Below, piece after piece: positions 26,661-35,191 of a stretch of DNA of 64,000 bases (positions are counted from its first letter, which is position 1; each line of letters opens with the position of its first letter). The DNA is from Paractinoplanes lichenicola. GTDB lineage: Bacteria > Actinomycetota > Actinomycetes > Mycobacteriales > Micromonosporaceae. The notes beneath the pieces are model-generated. The model worked only from the letters and a program-made list of their open reading frames with translations. It was not told where the DNA came from and ran no database searches. The stretch is from contig NZ_JAENHO010000006.1 in the NCBI RefSeq assembly GCF_016785085.1, positions 124,001-188,000 of the forward strand. Reading direction: 5' to 3'. A program made the position numbers and the translations under genes.

Positions 26661-27568
26661 GCACCGTCGACCTGCAGAACGTCTCCCGCTGGTACGGCAA
26701 CGTGGTGGCCGTCAACGACATCAGCATGACCCTGCAGCCGGGGGTGACCGGCCTGCTCGGCCCGAACGGCGCCGGCAAGACCACGGTGCTGCACATGATG
26801 GCCGGCTTCCTGGCTCCGTCGCGCGGCGCCGTCACCATCGACGGCTCGCCGACCTGGCGCAACCCGGGCATCTATCGCGAGCTGGGCCTGGTCGCCGAGC
26901 GCGAGGCGGTGCACGGCTTCCTCTCCGCGTACGAGTTCGTGCTGGCCTGCGCCAAGATGCAGAAGCTGCCCGACCCGGCCGCGGCCACGAAGAGGGCGCT
27001 CGAGCTGGTGGAGATGACCAGCGCCCAGGACAGGCGGATCGACACCTTCTCGAAGGGCATGCGGCAGCGCACCCGGGTGGCCGCCGCGCTGGTGCACGAG
27101 CCGAAGGTGCTGCTGCTCGACGAGCCGTTCAACGGCATGGACCCGCGCCAGCGCATGCACATGATGGAGCTGCTGCACACGCTGGGCGACCAGGGCCACA
27201 CGATCCTGTTCAGCTCGCACATCCTGGAGGAGGTCGAGCAGCTCTCCGGCCTGGTCCAGGTGATCGTGGCGGGCCGGCTGGCGGCCTCGGGCGACTATCG
27301 CCGGATCCGCCGCCTGATGACCAACCGGCCGCACGTGTTCGCCGTGCAGAGTTCCGACGACCGGCGGCTCGCGGTGGCGCTGATCGGCGAGAAGTCGGTG
27401 AGCGGCATCGAGGTCGAGGCCAACGGCTTGACCGTACGCGCGTCCGACTACGGCAGCTTCACCCGCGCGCTGCCGCGCATCGCCCTCGGTGAGGGCATCC
27501 GGCTGCGCAAGCTGCTGCCGTCCGACGAGTCGCTGGAGAGCGTCTTCTCCTACCTGCTGGAGGCATGA
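26657..27568 (+). CDS. ABC transporter ATP-binding protein, second set
   Basis: 303 residues. Walker A GPNGAGKTT, signature FSKGMRQRTRVAAAL, Walker B VLLLDEPFNGMDP, and the D-loop/H-loop region LFSSHILEEVEQ. The C-terminal third is the usual regulatory extension. GTG 26657 overlaps the permease stop by 4 bp (GTGA). It probably drives the small permease that follows. The duplicated ATPase-permease-ATPase-permease order suggests one heteromeric exporter or two related ones. Confidence 0.92.
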   Translation: MSTVDLQNVSRWYGNVVAVNDISMTLQPGVTGLLGPNGAGKTTVLHMMAGFLAPSRGAVTIDGSPTWRNPGIYRELGLVAEREAVHGFLSAYEFVLACAKMQKLPDPAAATKRALELVEMTSAQDRRIDTFSKGMRQRTRVAAALVHEPKVLLLDEPFNGMDPRQRMHMMELLHTLGDQGHTILFSSHILEEVEQLSGLVQVIVAGRLAASGDYRRIRRLMTNRPHVFAVQSSDDRRLAVALIGEKSVSGIEVEANGLTVRASDYGSFTRALPRIALGEGIRLRKLLPSDESLESVFSYLLEA

Positions 27569-28278
27569 TGTCCACGGTCGCCTACATCACCGCCCGCGGC
27601 CTCTTCGGCCGCCGCCGGGTGCTGCTCCTGCTCCCGCTGCCGCTGCTGCTGATCGGCCTGGCCGCGATCTGCCGGGCCTACGACGTCGACCCCGGCCAGT
27701 GGGGCCAGGCGGTCGTCGTCGGGCTGGGCCTGGCCGTCGTGCTGCCGGTGATCTCGCTGATCGTCGGCACCGGCGTGCTCGGCTCCGAGGTCGACGACGG
27801 CACGATCGTGCACATCCTGACCAAGCCGCTGCCGCGGCGCGACATCATCCTGGCCAAGCTGCTGGTGGCGGCCGGGGTGAGCGCGGTGACCGCGGCCGTC
27901 CCGCTGTTCGTGGCCGGGCTGCTGGCCGACTCGGTGCGGTTCGGGCTGGCCCTGGTGGTCGGCGCGGTGGCCGGCGCGATCGCCTACTCGGCGCTGTTCC
28001 TGCTGCTCAGCCTGGTCACGCGGCGGCCCGTGCTGCTCGGCCTGGCCTACATCCTGGTCTGGGAGGGGCTGCTCGGCCGGTTCGTCAGCGGCACCCGGGT
28101 GCTCTCGATCGAGCAGTACGTCATCTCGATCACCGACAAGATCGCCCCGACCGGCATGCTCGACGGCAAGGTCTCGGTGCCGGTCGCGATCGTGATGAGC
28201 GCCGTTTTCGCCCTCGGCGGCACGATCTACGCGATCAACCGGCTCGGCTCGTTCAGCGTGGCCGGCGAAACCAGCTAA
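27568..28278 (+). CDS. ABC-2 family permease, second set
   Basis: About 236 residues, six hydrophobic helices, with GSEVDDGTIVHILTKPLPRRDIILAKLL as the conserved cytosolic loop. ATG 27568 is preceded by GGAGG at 4 nt; ATG 27565 directly before it is an alternative but too close to the ribosome site. The C-terminal codons (AGETS) and stop are repeated in tandem just beyond the gene. Confidence 0.88.
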   Translation: MSTVAYITARGLFGRRRVLLLLPLPLLLIGLAAICRAYDVDPGQWGQAVVVGLGLAVVLPVISLIVGTGVLGSEVDDGTIVHILTKPLPRRDIILAKLLVAAGVSAVTAAVPLFVAGLLADSVRFGLALVVGAVAGAIAYSALFLLLSLVTRRPVLLGLAYILVWEGLLGRFVSGTRVLSIEQYVISITDKIAPTGMLDGKVSVPVAIVMSAVFALGGTIYAINRLGSFSVAGETS

Positions 28279-28314
28279 GACCGCGAAATCAGCCGGGCCG
28301 GCGAAACCAGCTGG
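28261..28314 (+). repeat. Three 18-bp units spanning the stop codon of the permease gene
   Basis: The last five codons plus stop (GCCGGCGAAACCAGCTAA, 28261-28278) are followed by a degenerate copy (28279-28296) and a near-perfect copy (28297-28314) whose stop is changed to TGG. The three are in the same frame, so the stop codon lies inside a tandem repeat. Confidence 0.75.
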
Positions 28315-28377
28315 ATCGGCGCGGGCTTCTGACCGATCGGCCCACCGCACGGAGTGACCGCGGTGTTTATATGAGTC

Positions 28378-28935
28378 ATGACCGACGCCGAGGTCGAGGA
28401 CGAAGACGAGGACGCCGGCCCTCCACAGCCCCTGTGGCCGTGGGTGGCCGGCGTCGTCGTTCTCGCCGTCGTCGCCACGCTCAGCTGGTATTTCGTGCTG
28501 CGCGAGGACGATGGCGGTCAGGTCGTGAGCACGACCGGCGGCCAGCTCGGCCGGCCCGCCCGCGACGGCCGGTTCGTCTTCACCGTCACCGCCGTGCGCT
28601 GCGGCGTCGACCGGGTCGGCGACGAATACGTCAACCTCGAGCCCAAGGGTGCGTATTGCCTGCTCGACGTGACGGTGAAGAACGGCGGGCGGACCCCGGA
28701 GTTCTTCGACAGCAACTCGCAGAAGGCGTACGACGCGGCGGGCACCGAGTTCTCGACCGACATCCAGGCCGAGGTGTTCGTCAACAGCGAGGCCCGCAAC
28801 TTCCTCGACGAGATCGCCCCGGGCAACCAGGTCAAGGGGTCGCTCGTGTTCGACGTCCCGCAGGGCTCGGCTCTGACGAACGTGGTCCTGCACGAGAGCT
28901 TCTCCTCGCCCGGCGCCCGGATCTCACTGCGCTAG
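28378..28935 (+). CDS. DUF4352-type membrane-anchored protein
   Basis: 185 residues: an acidic cytosolic N-terminus (TDAEVEDEDEDAG), one membrane helix (about 20-42) and an extracellular beta-sandwich domain with FTVTAVRCGVD, YCLLDVTVKN and a PGNQVKGSLVFDVP ending, the pattern of DUF4352 domains. Two Cys (about 80 and 100) could form a disulfide. ATG 28378 follows a TTATAT element by about 5 nt and has no ribosome site, so a leaderless transcript is plausible. Function unknown; it converges on the GH26 gene. Confidence 0.82.
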   Translation: MTDAEVEDEDEDAGPPQPLWPWVAGVVVLAVVATLSWYFVLREDDGGQVVSTTGGQLGRPARDGRFVFTVTAVRCGVDRVGDEYVNLEPKGAYCLLDVTVKNGGRTPEFFDSNSQKAYDAAGTEFSTDIQAEVFVNSEARNFLDEIAPGNQVKGSLVFDVPQGSALTNVVLHESFSSPGARISLR

Positions 28936-28938
28936 CGC

Positions 28939-30306
28939 CTACCGCCGCGGGGTCACGGCCACCTGGAAGAGGGGCAGATTCCCGAGCTTGCGGTACGCGT
29001 TGAGGGCCGCCGGCGTGCTGTCCACCGAGGAGTCCTGGCCCTTCTGGTTGCTCGGCGTCTCGAACTGCACCATCGCCTTGATCTTGGGGAACTGGCGGAT
29101 CTCGTGGCCCAGCCGGCGATAGAACTCGGCCTTGTACTGCGGGTTCCGCTTGGACGACCAGACGCCCCACTCGGCCAGCATGAGCGGCTTGCTCGGGTGC
29201 CGGATCCGCGCCCAGTTGTAGAAGCCGGGCCAGGAGTGCTTGCCCTTGCCCTCGAGCCGCCGGTTGAACACCTCGGCGAACTGGCCGTGCCCGTAGCCGG
29301 GGTCGCTGTAGGCGTAGGTGTCCAGGCCGATCCAGTCGACCACGTCGTCGCCCGGATACATCGAGTTGAACCAGCTCTTCTGGGCGTGCGGCACGTACGC
29401 CATGTGCACCAGGACGCTGACGATGTTGGTGACGCCCCGGGCCCGCAGCCGCTTGATGACGTGCCGGTACATGGCCGCGTAGTCGCGCGCGGTGTAGCCG
29501 GAGCCGGCCCGCTCGCGCACGTCGTTCTCGCCCTCGTGGTGCACGGCGAAGAAGAACTGCTCGGGGAAATTCGTCTTGATGTGCTTGGCCAGCCGGTCGA
29601 GGTAGGCGTCGGTCCGCCGGTCCCCCTTGGCGATCTTGGCCCAGGACGCGGACTCGGGCTTCCAGTTCAGGAACAGGATGCGCCGCTGGCCCGGCTGGCG
29701 GGCGATCGCGATCTCCTCCGGCGTCGGGAACAGCTGCCGGACCCCGCCGTGATACGCGTGGTAGATCGCCTGGTGGCGGCCGGTCTTGCGCTCGAAGCGG
29801 GAGAGCGCTGACGCACCGCGGCTCTCGGTGTGGGCGCCCGGCGCCACGCCCCAGAGAACGCCGCAGGTGGGCACCAGGTTGTGGCCGGTGTAGCAGTCGC
29901 CCCCGCGACTCTGCGGGTCGGCGACCGGGGCCCTGCGGCCCTGCGGCGCGAGCGCCGGGGGCACGGCGGCCGGGCCGGTCGTGGCGTTGGACGCGGCGGC
30001 CGACGCGCTCGACGCCGCGGCGGAGGCGGCCGAGGAGGCAGCGGCGGCGGACGACGCGGCGGCGTCGGCCGCGGCCGAGGACGGCCGGCGCGCCGGAGCC
30101 AGCGCGTCCGGGATCCCCGGCTGCTGGGCCGTGGGCGAGAGCACGGGCACCGAGACGGTGGGGTCGCCGAGCGTCCCCACCGGGAGACCGATCTGGTCGA
30201 CCCCGCCGGTCCAGGCCCAGGCGAGCGTGGTGGCGACGGAAAGTGCGAGGGCCGTGGGAACGGCGGCTATCTGGACGAGCCGGAAACGGCGCGGTCGACG
30301 GTTCAC
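28939..30306 (-). CDS. Secreted GH26-like glycoside hydrolase
   Basis: 455 residues: signal or anchor helix (about 12-32), a low-complexity Ala/Ser/Pro region (about 60-115) probably acting as a wall-spanning stalk, then a (beta/alpha)8 domain. The acid/base Glu lies in FFAVHHEGEND and the nucleophile in LMLAEWGV, matching clan A family 26. Family members cut mannans and other beta-glycans. GTG start at 30306. It sits at the left edge of the polysaccharide locus, divergent from the PAPS gene, so the likely role is trimming the polymer made there. Confidence 0.82.
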   Translation of the reverse strand: MNRRPRRFRLVQIAAVPTALALSVATTLAWAWTGGVDQIGLPVGTLGDPTVSVPVLSPTAQQPGIPDALAPARRPSSAAADAAASSAAAASSAASAAASSASAAASNATTGPAAVPPALAPQGRRAPVADPQSRGGDCYTGHNLVPTCGVLWGVAPGAHTESRGASALSRFERKTGRHQAIYHAYHGGVRQLFPTPEEIAIARQPGQRRILFLNWKPESASWAKIAKGDRRTDAYLDRLAKHIKTNFPEQFFFAVHHEGENDVRERAGSGYTARDYAAMYRHVIKRLRARGVTNIVSVLVHMAYVPHAQKSWFNSMYPGDDVVDWIGLDTYAYSDPGYGHGQFAEVFNRRLEGKGKHSWPGFYNWARIRHPSKPLMLAEWGVWSSKRNPQYKAEFYRRLGHEIRQFPKIKAMVQFETPSNQKGQDSSVDSTPAALNAYRKLGNLPLFQVAVTPRR

Positions 30307-30447
30307 GATCAGCCAGTATTGTGACTTTAGTCCGTTTTGTCCATTACCCGGTCAGGACCAGAAGAAAACCGGGGCGGGATACCCGTCTCGACCACGATCA
30401 GCGAGGCTGAGAAACTGTCTCCTAATCGGCCGCAGGGGGATACGGAA
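30307..30447. promoter_or_regulatory. Divergent promoter region of the polysaccharide locus
   Basis: 141 bp between the GH26 gene and the PAPS gene, visibly richer in A+T than its surroundings. It must hold promoters for both directions. I cannot assign a convincing -35/-10 pair in either direction. Confidence 0.45.
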
Positions 30448-31968
30448 GTGAATGGTTCGGTGCTGCCCGAGGACGTGCTGCGCGACGCCCCGTCGTACAC
30501 ACCGCACCCGCACGAGCTCGCGGATCTGGAACTCCTGTTGTCCGGCGCCTACGCGCCGCTCACCGGGTTTCTGGGCCGCGCCGATCTGACCGCGCTGCGC
30601 CGTCGGGGCCGGCTCGCGGACGGTACGCCGTGGCCGGTGGCGGTCACATTGGAGATTCCGGCCGAGCTCGCCGGGCGGTTGACTGTCGACGATCCGCTGC
30701 GCCGCACGATCATCCTGACCGACCCCGAGGGCGCGCCGGTGGCCGCGCTCGAGGTGAGCGACCTGTGGGCCACGAGCGAGCGCGGCTTCGCCGCCGGCGG
30801 CACCGTCCGGCGGATGGGCGACGGTGGGCACGGCCCGTTCCAGCGGCTCAAACGCACCCCCGAGGAGGTGCGAGCGCTGCTGCCACCGGGCCGGGTGCTG
30901 GGCGTCATCGCCGACCGCCCGCTGCACCGGCCGCAGCTGGCCCAGATCGCGCACGCCGCTCGCACCCTGGGCGCGCACCTGTTGATCATGATTCCGGTCA
31001 GCGGCCCCGGCCCCGACGGCCTGCCGCCCGAGGCGCTGGTCCGCGCGGTCTTCGCCGCCCGCGACCGGATGCCCCCGGCCACCATCGTCGCCGTGCCGCT
31101 GCTGACCCGGGGCGACGAGATGCGCGACGCCCTGCTGCGGGCCCGCGTCCTGGGGTCGTACGGGGTGACGCACGTGCTCTCGACCGGCGACATGCTCTCC
31201 GGCGGCAACCTGCGGGTGCTCGTGCCGCGCGAGCTGGCCTACGACAACCGGGACGGCCAGTGGCGCTGGCGCGACGACATCCCGCTGCGCAACCGGCGCC
31301 TGGCGATGACCCCGGCCGAGATCGACGACCTGCTCGACCGCGGCTTCCCGCTGCCCGAGTGGCACACTCCCCCGGCCGTGGCCAAGGAGCTGGTCCGGGC
31401 CCGCCCGCCGCGCCGGCACCGGGGCCTGGTCGTGTTCTTCACCGGCTTCTCGGGCTCGGGCAAGTCGACGATCGCGCGCGGCCTGGCCGACTCGCTGCGG
31501 GAGAGCGGCGAGCGCACGATCACGCTGCTCGACGGTGACGTGGTGCGCCGCGAGCTCTCGGCCGGCCTGGGCTTCAGCAAGGCCGACCGCGACGCCAACG
31601 TGCGCCGGATCGGCTGGGTGGCCGCCGAGGTGGGCCGGCATCGGGGCATGGCGGTCGCCTGCCCCATCGCGCCCTACGAGAATGCCCGCGCCGCCGTCCG
31701 CGCGATGGCCGTCGAGGCGGGCGCCGGCTTCGTGCTCGTACACGTCAACACGCCGCTCGAGGTCTGCGAGCAGCGCGACCGCAAGGGCCTCTACGCGCGG
31801 GCCCGGGCCGGGCAGCTGCGCGGCATGACCGGCATCGACGACCCGTACGAGGAGCCGGCCGACGCCGAGCTGAGCATCGACACGACAAGCATCACCGTGC
31901 CCGAGGCGATCGAGCTCGTGGTGGCATATCTCGTGGACAACGGCTGGGTGGAGCCGAAAATGCAATAA
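30448..31968 (+). CDS. cysC: APS kinase with N-terminal ATP-sulfurylase-like domain
   Basis: 506 residues. The C-terminal ~170 residues are a complete APS kinase: Walker A TGFSGSGKSTIARGL, DGDVVRRELSAGLGFSKADRD, APYENARAAVRAM and CEQRDRKGLYARARAGQL. The first ~330 residues have the sulfurylase fold, including an N-terminal PUA-like part, but the catalytic HxxH reads HRPQ in DRPLHRPQLAQ, so sulfurylase activity is doubtful. The product PAPS is the sulfate donor for the two sulfotransferases in this locus. GTG 30448 is chosen because GGGGGATACGGAA precedes it. Confidence 0.88.
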   Translation: MNGSVLPEDVLRDAPSYTPHPHELADLELLLSGAYAPLTGFLGRADLTALRRRGRLADGTPWPVAVTLEIPAELAGRLTVDDPLRRTIILTDPEGAPVAALEVSDLWATSERGFAAGGTVRRMGDGGHGPFQRLKRTPEEVRALLPPGRVLGVIADRPLHRPQLAQIAHAARTLGAHLLIMIPVSGPGPDGLPPEALVRAVFAARDRMPPATIVAVPLLTRGDEMRDALLRARVLGSYGVTHVLSTGDMLSGGNLRVLVPRELAYDNRDGQWRWRDDIPLRNRRLAMTPAEIDDLLDRGFPLPEWHTPPAVAKELVRARPPRRHRGLVVFFTGFSGSGKSTIARGLADSLRESGERTITLLDGDVVRRELSAGLGFSKADRDANVRRIGWVAAEVGRHRGMAVACPIAPYENARAAVRAMAVEAGAGFVLVHVNTPLEVCEQRDRKGLYARARAGQLRGMTGIDDPYEEPADAELSIDTTSITVPEAIELVVAYLVDNGWVEPKMQ

Positions 31969-31984
31969 ACCCATCACGAAGGCG

Positions 31985-32040
31985 GGAGTGAGACGTTTAC
32001 CCCTCCGGGGGCGAAACGCCCGATTACCACTTCTCACTCC
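31985..32040 (+). promoter_or_regulatory. Structured leader upstream of the Wzz-like gene
   Basis: A 9-bp outer stem (GGAGTGAGA at 31985-31993, complement 32032-32040) encloses CGTTT/AAACG (31994-31998 with 32014-32018) and a CCCC/GGGG core. An alternative hairpin GGGCG-AAA-CGCCC (32009-32021) competes for the same bases. The structure starts 16 bp after the upstream stop and ends 23 bp before the next start, so it could be a terminator, attenuator or control element. I do not recognise a known riboswitch. Confidence 0.55.
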
Positions 32041-32063
32041 ACCCCCGAAAGGGCCGCCAACCG

Positions 32064-33821
32064 ATGGAAGCGTCTCGCCCTGCCGATGTCTCGCACTATC
32101 TCGGCGTGTTCCGCCGCCACTGGTGGATCGCGCTGATCGCGACAGGCGCCGGTCTGGGTGCGGGCGCGGCCCTGACCTCGGCCATGCCGAAGGTCTACGA
32201 ATCCTCCACCGCCGTGCTCGTGCAGGCCGTCGATCAGGACACCAACGCCCAGGGCGGCCGGACCAAGGGCATGGTCAACCTCGACACCGAGGCCCAGCTC
32301 GTCGGCTCGGGCGCGGTCGCCACCAAGGCCGTCGCCCTGCTGCGCAGCCCCAAGTCGCCGATCGAGCTGGCCCGGGACGTCTCGGTCGAGGTGCCGGCCA
32401 ACACGACCGTCCTCATGGTCACCTTCCAGGCCGGAAACCCGGCCGAGGCCCAGGCCGGCTCGCACGCCTTCGCCGAGGCATATCTGCGCAACCGCGAGGA
32501 GACCGCGCAGAACGGTCTCAACCAGCAGATCAAGACGCTGACCGCGAAGATCAAGCAGCTCACCACCACGCTCGCCGGCATCAACGCCCGGCTGTCCCGG
32601 GCGGCCAAGGGCAGCTCGGACGAGAGCAACCTGCTGAGCCTGCGGTCGAACTCGCAGAACCAGCTCAACGGCATGACCGGCAAGCTGAACGAGCTCACCA
32701 CGACCACGATCGGCGCCGGCAGCATCATCAGCGACGCCCGGCTGCCCGACACGCCGACCAGCCCCGACGCGATGGTCAACCTGGCCACCGGCGGCATGAT
32801 CGGCCTGCTGCTCGGGCTCGGCCTGGCCTTCGTACGGGAACGCTTCGACCGGCGCCTGCGCTCGGCGGCCGACGTGCGCGACCGGGGGCGTATGCACGTG
32901 CTGGCCGCCCTCGACGAGCGCACCACCCCGCATTTCGACGACGTCCTGCAGCCGTACGGGGCCGGGGGGCGGGTCTTCAACCGGCTGCGCAACGAGGTGC
33001 TCGCCACCATGCCGCCGGGCCAGCAGGTCATCGTGGTGACCGGGGCCAGCCGGGGCTCGGCCAGCACGCTGGTCGCCGCCAACCTGGCCGCGGCCCTCGC
33101 CCGTACGGGCAGTGACGTGGTCTTGATCGGAGCCCACCTGCCCGACAGCGTCGTGGACGCCGCCCCGATCGCCCGCATGCTCGGCGTCTCGTCCGTGCCC
33201 GGCCTGTCCGACCTGCTGGCCGGCCGGGTCGGCCTGACCCGCGCGCTGCAGCGCACCCCGCGCATCCCGTCGCTGCGGGTCATCACCACGGGCGGCGCCG
33301 CCACCGCGGCCGGGCTCATGCAGTCGCAGCGGCTCAAGGACACCCTGGAGACGCTGCGCCGCCAGGGCGGGTACGTCGTGATCGAGGCGCCCTCGACGGC
33401 CAGCAGCGCCGACGCGCAGAGCCTGGCCAGCCTGGCCGACGCCGCCATCCTGGCCGTGGAGCTGCGCCGGGCCCGCCGCCCCGCCCTGCTCGACGCGGCC
33501 GAGCAGCTGCAGCGGGTCGGCACCCCGCTGCTGGGCGCGGTCGTGCTGCCCCGCCTGTCCCACCTGCGCGCCGCCGAGCAGGCCGGGCCGGCCGTCACGC
33601 TGAGCCCGCCGTCGCCGCACCCGGGCCCGCGCCCGGACGAGACGGCCGTGCTCGACCGCGATCTGATGCAGCCGCAGCGCTTCCCGACCAACACGATGTC
33701 GGCCGCCGAGAAGGCCGCGCAGAAGGTGCGCCCGCGGGTCGCGGACAGCGCGGAGGAGATCACCGCGGTGATCGACATGTCAGGCCTGGACGTCAAGGCG
33801 CAGGACGGCGACCAGCAGTGA
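32064..33821 (+). CDS. Wzz/BY-kinase-like chain-length protein with degenerate kinase domain
   Basis: 585 residues. Two membrane helices (about 20-38 and 243-262) flank a periplasmic Wzz-type region with a coiled coil (NQQIKTLTAKIKQLTTTLA); this is the polysaccharide co-polymerase layout. The cytosolic domain has the BY-kinase fold but Walker A reads TGASRGSASTL with no Lys, Walker A' reads LIGAHLPD without the Asp pair, and there is no C-terminal Tyr cluster, so it is probably catalytically dead. Stop overlaps the wzy-like start by 4 bp (GTGA). Confidence 0.85.
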   Translation: MEASRPADVSHYLGVFRRHWWIALIATGAGLGAGAALTSAMPKVYESSTAVLVQAVDQDTNAQGGRTKGMVNLDTEAQLVGSGAVATKAVALLRSPKSPIELARDVSVEVPANTTVLMVTFQAGNPAEAQAGSHAFAEAYLRNREETAQNGLNQQIKTLTAKIKQLTTTLAGINARLSRAAKGSSDESNLLSLRSNSQNQLNGMTGKLNELTTTTIGAGSIISDARLPDTPTSPDAMVNLATGGMIGLLLGLGLAFVRERFDRRLRSAADVRDRGRMHVLAALDERTTPHFDDVLQPYGAGGRVFNRLRNEVLATMPPGQQVIVVTGASRGSASTLVAANLAAALARTGSDVVLIGAHLPDSVVDAAPIARMLGVSSVPGLSDLLAGRVGLTRALQRTPRIPSLRVITTGGAATAAGLMQSQRLKDTLETLRRQGGYVVIEAPSTASSADAQSLASLADAAILAVELRRARRPALLDAAEQLQRVGTPLLGAVVLPRLSHLRAAEQAGPAVTLSPPSPHPGPRPDETAVLDRDLMQPQRFPTNTMSAAEKAAQKVRPRVADSAEEITAVIDMSGLDVKAQDGDQQ

Positions 33822-35191
33822 CCCAGGTGTCTGCGGCCGCGGTGACCAGCACCGACGGCCCGGCCCACGGCGTCCGCAAGAAGACCGCCCTGCCGGCCTG
33901 GCCGGTGGCGAGCATCCTGGCGTTCTATCCGATCTGGTGGGCGCTCGGCCTCGGCGTGCTGATCTTCGCGCTGATGGCCGTGCCGATGCTGTTCCTGCTG
34001 ATCCGCCGGCGCACGGCCGGGCGCCCGCTGCGGCTGCCGCCCGGCTTCGCGTGGTGGGCCGTCTTCCTGATCGCCGTCGTGGTCAGCATCGGCGCGCTCG
34101 GGGCGGACCCGACCGGCACGGTGGCCGGGCACGCCGAGGGCCGCCTGCTGCCGGCCGGTTACAAGGCCGTCATGTACGCCGCGCTGACCGTCCTGCTGGT
34201 CTACGCGGGCAACCTGACCGAGGCCGAGCTGCCCCGCAAGCGGCTGGTCAAGCTGCTCGGCTGGCTGTTCGTGGTGACCGTGCTGGGCGGCCTGCTCGGC
34301 ATGGTGGCCGGCAACTTCGAGTTCACCTCGCCGGTCGAGTGGCTGCTGCCGTCGGGGGTGCGCAACAAGGGCTTCGTGCAGTCGCTCGTGCACCCGTACG
34401 CGGCTCAGATCATGGACATCGTCGGCGAGGGGCAACCGAGACCGGCCGCGCCCTGGGGCTACACGAACACGTGGGGCAACAACTTCTGCCTGCTGGCCGG
34501 CTGGCTGGTGGTGGCCGCCTGGCAGACCCGCAGCGGCAAGGCCAAGTTCTGGGCCGTCGTGTGCCTGGTCGTCTCGGTCGTGCCCGCGGTGGTCTCGCTC
34601 AACCGTGGCCTGTGGATCGGCGTCGGCGTGCTCGTCCTCTACGTCGCCGTGCGCTACGTGCTGGCCGGCCGGCTCTGGATCATCGGCGCCGTCGCGGTGG
34701 CGGGCGCCGTGCTCGGGGTCGCACTGATCGCCACCCCGCTCGGCGACGTGGTCGGCGCCCGGCTCGACAACGGCAAGTCCAACGGCGTGCGCTCGTTCCT
34801 CATCGACCGGGCGCTCGACGGCTTCCAGGACTCGCCGGTGATCGGCTACGGCGGCACCCGCAACACGCTCGGCGGCCGCAACTCAATCACGGTCGGCGAG
34901 AGCGCCGGCTGCGAGCGCTGCGGCAACTTCACGGTCGGCGGCAACGGGCAGTTGTGGCAGTTGCTCTACGCGCACGGCGCCGTCGGCACCGCCGGTTATC
35001 TCGGCTTCTTCGCGTACGGGCTGTGGCGGTTCCGGCGCGATCGCAGTGCCATCGGGGTGGCCGCCGGGGGTGCGATCGTCACGTCGTTCTCGGCGATGCT
35101 CTGGTACAACTCGCTGGTCACCCCCTTGGCCTTCATGGTTCTGGCCTACGCGCTGCTCTGGCGCAACTCGACCGAGGGGGAAACGACATGA
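33818..35191 (+). CDS. O-antigen ligase/Wzy-like polymerase
   Basis: 457-residue polytopic membrane protein with about ten helices. A large extracellular loop (about 170-215) follows the fourth helices, and the region around GYGGTRNTLGGRNS ... GGNGQLWQLLYAHGAVG matches the Wzy_C/O-antigen-ligase signature with its conserved RG/HG pattern (VSLNRGLWIG). It should polymerise or transfer lipid-linked repeat units on the outer face. GTG 33818 overlaps the preceding stop; its own stop overlaps the next start (ATGA). Confidence 0.85.
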   Translation: MTQVSAAAVTSTDGPAHGVRKKTALPAWPVASILAFYPIWWALGLGVLIFALMAVPMLFLLIRRRTAGRPLRLPPGFAWWAVFLIAVVVSIGALGADPTGTVAGHAEGRLLPAGYKAVMYAALTVLLVYAGNLTEAELPRKRLVKLLGWLFVVTVLGGLLGMVAGNFEFTSPVEWLLPSGVRNKGFVQSLVHPYAAQIMDIVGEGQPRPAAPWGYTNTWGNNFCLLAGWLVVAAWQTRSGKAKFWAVVCLVVSVVPAVVSLNRGLWIGVGVLVLYVAVRYVLAGRLWIIGAVAVAGAVLGVALIATPLGDVVGARLDNGKSNGVRSFLIDRALDGFQDSPVIGYGGTRNTLGGRNSITVGESAGCERCGNFTVGGNGQLWQLLYAHGAVGTAGYLGFFAYGLWRFRRDRSAIGVAAGGAIVTSFSAMLWYNSLVTPLAFMVLAYALLWRNSTEGETT

